From the NCBI RefSeq assembly GCF_900188435.1, contig NZ_FYFA01000001.1:992001-1056000 (forward strand): a stretch of DNA of 64,000 nt, read 5' to 3'. Source of the DNA: Marinobacter sp. es.048. GTDB lineage: Bacteria; Pseudomonadota; Gammaproteobacteria; Pseudomonadales; Oleiphilaceae. Numbering within the stretch: the first letter of the stretch is position 1; the number at the start of each line of letters is the position of its first letter. The notes under the pieces were generated by a model. It saw only the letters and a list, made by a program, of their open reading frames with translations. It did no database searches and was not told the origin of the DNA. The translations under genes were made by a program, and so were the position numbers. Positions 62,160 to 64,000 of this stretch are shown here, one piece after another.

Positions 62160-62852
62160 ATGACCACGAGGGTTCTTGTTGCAGTCTGCGCGAGCACTGG
62201 TCTGTTGTGGTCCACCGCCTTTGCCGGCTCGGTCATGTTGCCGGGCATTGGCGGTGATGTTCGGGTAAACGTTACCAGTTTTGAGAACCGCCGGTTTGAG
62301 ACTGTGATGCGACAGCAATACGACTTCAGTTGCGGCTCCGCAGCGATTGCTTCCTTGTTGTCCTTCCACTACCAGGACCAGGTGACAGAGCACGATGTCT
62401 TCGTTGAAATGTTCGCCCTGGCGGACGAGCAGAAAGTGCGACAGGACGGCTTCTCCATGCTTGATATGAAGCGCTATCTGGAGGCCAGAGGCTATCAGGC
62501 CGACGGTTTCCGCATGCCGCTGAGCGGCCTGAAGGAGAAAGTGCGCCTACCCATGATTGTATTGTTGAACATTGATGGCTTCCGGCATTTTGTCCTGATC
62601 AAAGGGATCAGTGACGATGAGGTCCTGGTGGGGGATCCGGCGCGGGGGTTGAAGGTTTATTCCTACTCAAAATTCAGCGAGTACTGGAACGGTACCGCCT
62701 TTATTATTCGCAGTCATCTTGAACAGGGTCGGGGCGGATTTCTCGGCGAGGGACAGTGGCCGCAAGTGGCCAGGGCGCCGGTACAGAATGGCTTGAGTGG
62801 TCCTTCGCTCGGGCACACATTGCCTTACTGGCCCTCTACAAGGGAATGGTGA
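62160..62852 (+). CDS. exported C39-family peptidase (FapD-like)
   Basis: A 230-residue protein with signal peptide and a C39-type papain-fold domain: QQYDFSCGSAAIASLLSFHY carries the oxyanion Gln and Cys58. FRHFVLIKGI carries His143 and VGDPARGL carries Asp159, giving a complete triad. No ABC transporter is fused, in contrast to bacteriocin exporters. FapD of Pseudomonas is of this kind and serves amyloid secretion. The ribosome site GGAGGTGG precedes the ATG by three bases. It probably processes or assists the neighbouring exported proteins; this is inference. A Gly/Pro-rich tail follows the domain. Confidence 0.83.
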   Translation: MTTRVLVAVCASTGLLWSTAFAGSVMLPGIGGDVRVNVTSFENRRFETVMRQQYDFSCGSAAIASLLSFHYQDQVTEHDVFVEMFALADEQKVRQDGFSMLDMKRYLEARGYQADGFRMPLSGLKEKVRLPMIVLLNIDGFRHFVLIKGISDDEVLVGDPARGLKVYSYSKFSEYWNGTAFIIRSHLEQGRGGFLGEGQWPQVARAPVQNGLSGPSLGHTLPYWPSTREW

Positions 62853-62857
62853 TAATC

Positions 62858-63352
62858 ATGATGCCCCGGATGTCAGCCATAGCGTTACTGGTTGTTTCAT
62901 TTGCAGCGGTGTCGCCATCGGTCCAGGCAGAGCTGACGCTTGGTGTTGCACCACTGAGTGATCCGGAACTGTCTGAATATCGGGGTGGTTTCCTGATGGA
63001 TAATCTGGAGATCAGTATCGGTCTGGAGCAGGTTGTCGGTATTAACGGTGACACCCTGGTGGTCAATCGTCTGACCATTCCCAATCTCAACCAGGCGGTC
63101 AACGGCGGTCTGGTGGACCACCAAATGGACACCGTACTCGAAGTAATCAGCGCGAACCGCAGTGGCGGTGCGCGGGTAGCCAGCAAGATGGCGGGGCCTA
63201 ACGGCTGGATGACGGTGATTCAGAATAACCTCGATAGCACTGTGATACAGAATATGAACCAGCTGAACATTGAGTTGAACAATCTGGGTGTCGCCGGGAA
63301 CCAGTTCCCGGCAAGGTTCAGTGATCAGTTGATCCAGTTGCTTGGTCGCTGA
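62858..63352 (+). CDS. second small exported QN-rich protein
   Basis: About 164 residues with signal peptide (SAIALLVVSFAAVSPSVQA). The N-terminal mature part has PLSDPELSEYRGGFLM, comparable to MSADQLADSSGRQG in the smaller neighbour. Then LEISIGLEQVVGINGDTLVVN and TIPNLNQAVNGG. The C-terminal part has MTVIQNNLDSTVIQNMNQLN and IELNNLGVAG, the same VIQN pattern. Several in-frame starts exist (ATG 62846, 62858, 62861, 62870); 62858 is preferred from spacing to AGGGA, though uncertain. The first overlaps the C39 gene. It may be an accessory or fibre component. Confidence 0.66.
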   Translation: MMPRMSAIALLVVSFAAVSPSVQAELTLGVAPLSDPELSEYRGGFLMDNLEISIGLEQVVGINGDTLVVNRLTIPNLNQAVNGGLVDHQMDTVLEVISANRSGGARVASKMAGPNGWMTVIQNNLDSTVIQNMNQLNIELNNLGVAGNQFPARFSDQLIQLLGR

Positions 63353-63371
63353 TAACCCCGTCGGGCCCTGC

Positions 63372-64000
63372 CTAGAGGCTGATGGGAAGCTTGAGCGTGA
63401 TCTCGCTGTTCGGGGCGTTTTCCGTAACCCCGATACTCACCGTAAGGTTCAGCGATGTGGACTGCGACAGACGCTGGGACAGGCCGAAGGATAGCGACCC
63501 GATCTGGATACGGTCGAAATTGGATTCAAAAAGATCAACGTTCCTCTCGAATGTGGTTTTTCGGATGATCGAGTGATCATAGCCCAGGCTGAAGGACGTC
63601 CGGTCGTTAAACGCAAACCCCATCCCGAAGCCAAAACGCACGATGTCGCCGGGATCGACTGTGCCTCCATTATCAAAGCCTTGCTCCTCTTTCAGGGTCC
63701 AGACATAGCTCAGGTTGCCGAACAGCACGGCCGGGTCGGTCGGGTAGATGAATGAGAGTCCGGGTTCGAATGCCCAGAAACCGGACCCCGTCGGCCGGCT
63801 TTCCAGCTCGATGCCAATCGGATTGCCCTGATTATCCTCGATGACCCTCTGGTCAACGTCGTAGGGACCCTCGCCGGTGGGCGCTCTCACTCGCAGCGCA
63901 CCAATCACGTAGGGCCAGCCACCCAGGCCATCGGTTAACTGATAGCGAGCTGAAACCTCAACATCACCGAGACCCTCTCCAGAGGATTCACGCAGAGTAT
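63372..64000 (-). CDS. outer-membrane beta-barrel protein (partial, transporter/MetA-like)
   Basis: The frame is open at the right edge, so only the C-terminal ~209 residues are seen. Alternating strands with aromatic girdles are visible: DVEVSARYQLTDG, GALRVRAPTGEGPYDVD, WAFEPGLSFIYPTDPAVLFG, NLSYVWT, FGFGMGFAFNDRTSFSLGYD, and a short C-terminal strand EITLKLPISL. It resembles the Phenol_MetA_deg/'transporter' barrel family. The gene converges on the QN-rich cluster with 19 bases between. FapF of Pseudomonas is also a barrel exporter, but a relation to it cannot be shown here. Confidence 0.7.
   Translation of the reverse strand, partial: TLRESSGEGLGDVEVSARYQLTDGLGGWPYVIGALRVRAPTGEGPYDVDQRVIEDNQGNPIGIELESRPTGSGFWAFEPGLSFIYPTDPAVLFGNLSYVWTLKEEQGFDNGGTVDPGDIVRFGFGMGFAFNDRTSFSLGYDHSIIRKTTFERNVDLFESNFDRIQIGSLSFGLSQRLSQSTSLNLTVSIGVTENAPNSEITLKLPISL

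Noticed and set aside
1..64000. tRNA, rRNA, prophage or transposase genes
   Set aside because: No sequence of this kind was recognised on either strand; the repeats found lack transposase genes.

Overview
The window looks like a chromosomal segment of a marine gammaproteobacterium, most likely Marinobacter or a close relative. This is judged from gene order and protein character only: an lptD-surA-pdxA-rsmA-apaH block, an amgK-murU pair, slmA, split trp genes, a Pseudomonas-type isocitrate lyase, a TRAP transporter, moderate-to-high GC and short intergenic gaps. No tRNA, rRNA, CRISPR array, integrase or complete insertion sequence was seen.

Regions. 1-2.7 kb: the 3' end of an M14-type zinc peptidase, an alpha/beta hydrolase, a GST and a DUF4202 protein. 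2.7-11.9 kb, mainly minus strand: tryptophan genes trpGDC and, 3.7 kb away, rpe-gph-trpE. Between trpE and trpG lie an AI-2E-type permease and a DUF1206 protein on the plus strand and a membrane-anchored EEP phosphatase on the minus strand. An imperfectly explained 25-bp-arm inverted repeat sits between trpD and trpC. 12-15.4 kb: a DUF3530 protein, a TerB/J-domain protein and the muropeptide-recycling pair murU-amgK. 15.6-24.2 kb, plus strand: lptD, surA, pdxA, rsmA, apaH, DUF423, thiS, thiG, slmA; the canonical apaG is missing between rsmA and apaH. 24.2-24.6 kb is a non-coding repeat island.

24.6-31.9 kb: an inositol-monophosphatase-like enzyme, an aminotransferase, DUF3301, an Aer-like chemoreceptor diverging from a PAS-GGDEF-EAL protein, and an AraC regulator. 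32-36.2 kb: an RND efflux pump with its adaptor but no outer-membrane channel. 36.4-39.7 kb: a J-domain membrane protein, an orphan secretin-N-domain protein, and a DAHP synthase preceded by a short ORF with a nine-in-eleven aromatic codon run (Phe, Trp, Tyr) and a rho-independent terminator, which looks like a translation-coupled attenuator of aromatic biosynthesis. 39.9-44.8 kb: a lipoamide-dehydrogenase-like flavoprotein, DUF2061, Dps, and a translationally coupled cfa/FAD-reductase pair. 45-48.7 kb: a TRAP transporter (dctPQM order) with a ferritin-like protein upstream. 48.8-52.5 kb: GH84 glycosidase, SIMPL protein, macro-domain hydrolase, ChaN-like lipoprotein, small RHH protein. 52.6-58.6 kb: a SulP anion transporter, a CASTOR/POLLUX-like channel, and a minus-strand operon of DUF1538 membrane protein, PII-like protein and CBS protein. 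58.9-60.5 kb: isocitrate lyase.

60.5-64 kb is the most unusual part. A near-consensus sigma-54 promoter precedes four plus-strand genes for exported proteins: an Asn/Ser/Asp repeat protein, a small QN-rich protein, a C39 peptidase resembling FapD, and a second small QN-rich protein. Three of them share a VIQN-type motif. A convergent beta-barrel protein runs off the window end. Together they suggest a Fap- or curli-like functional amyloid or surface-fibre system with a non-standard gene order.
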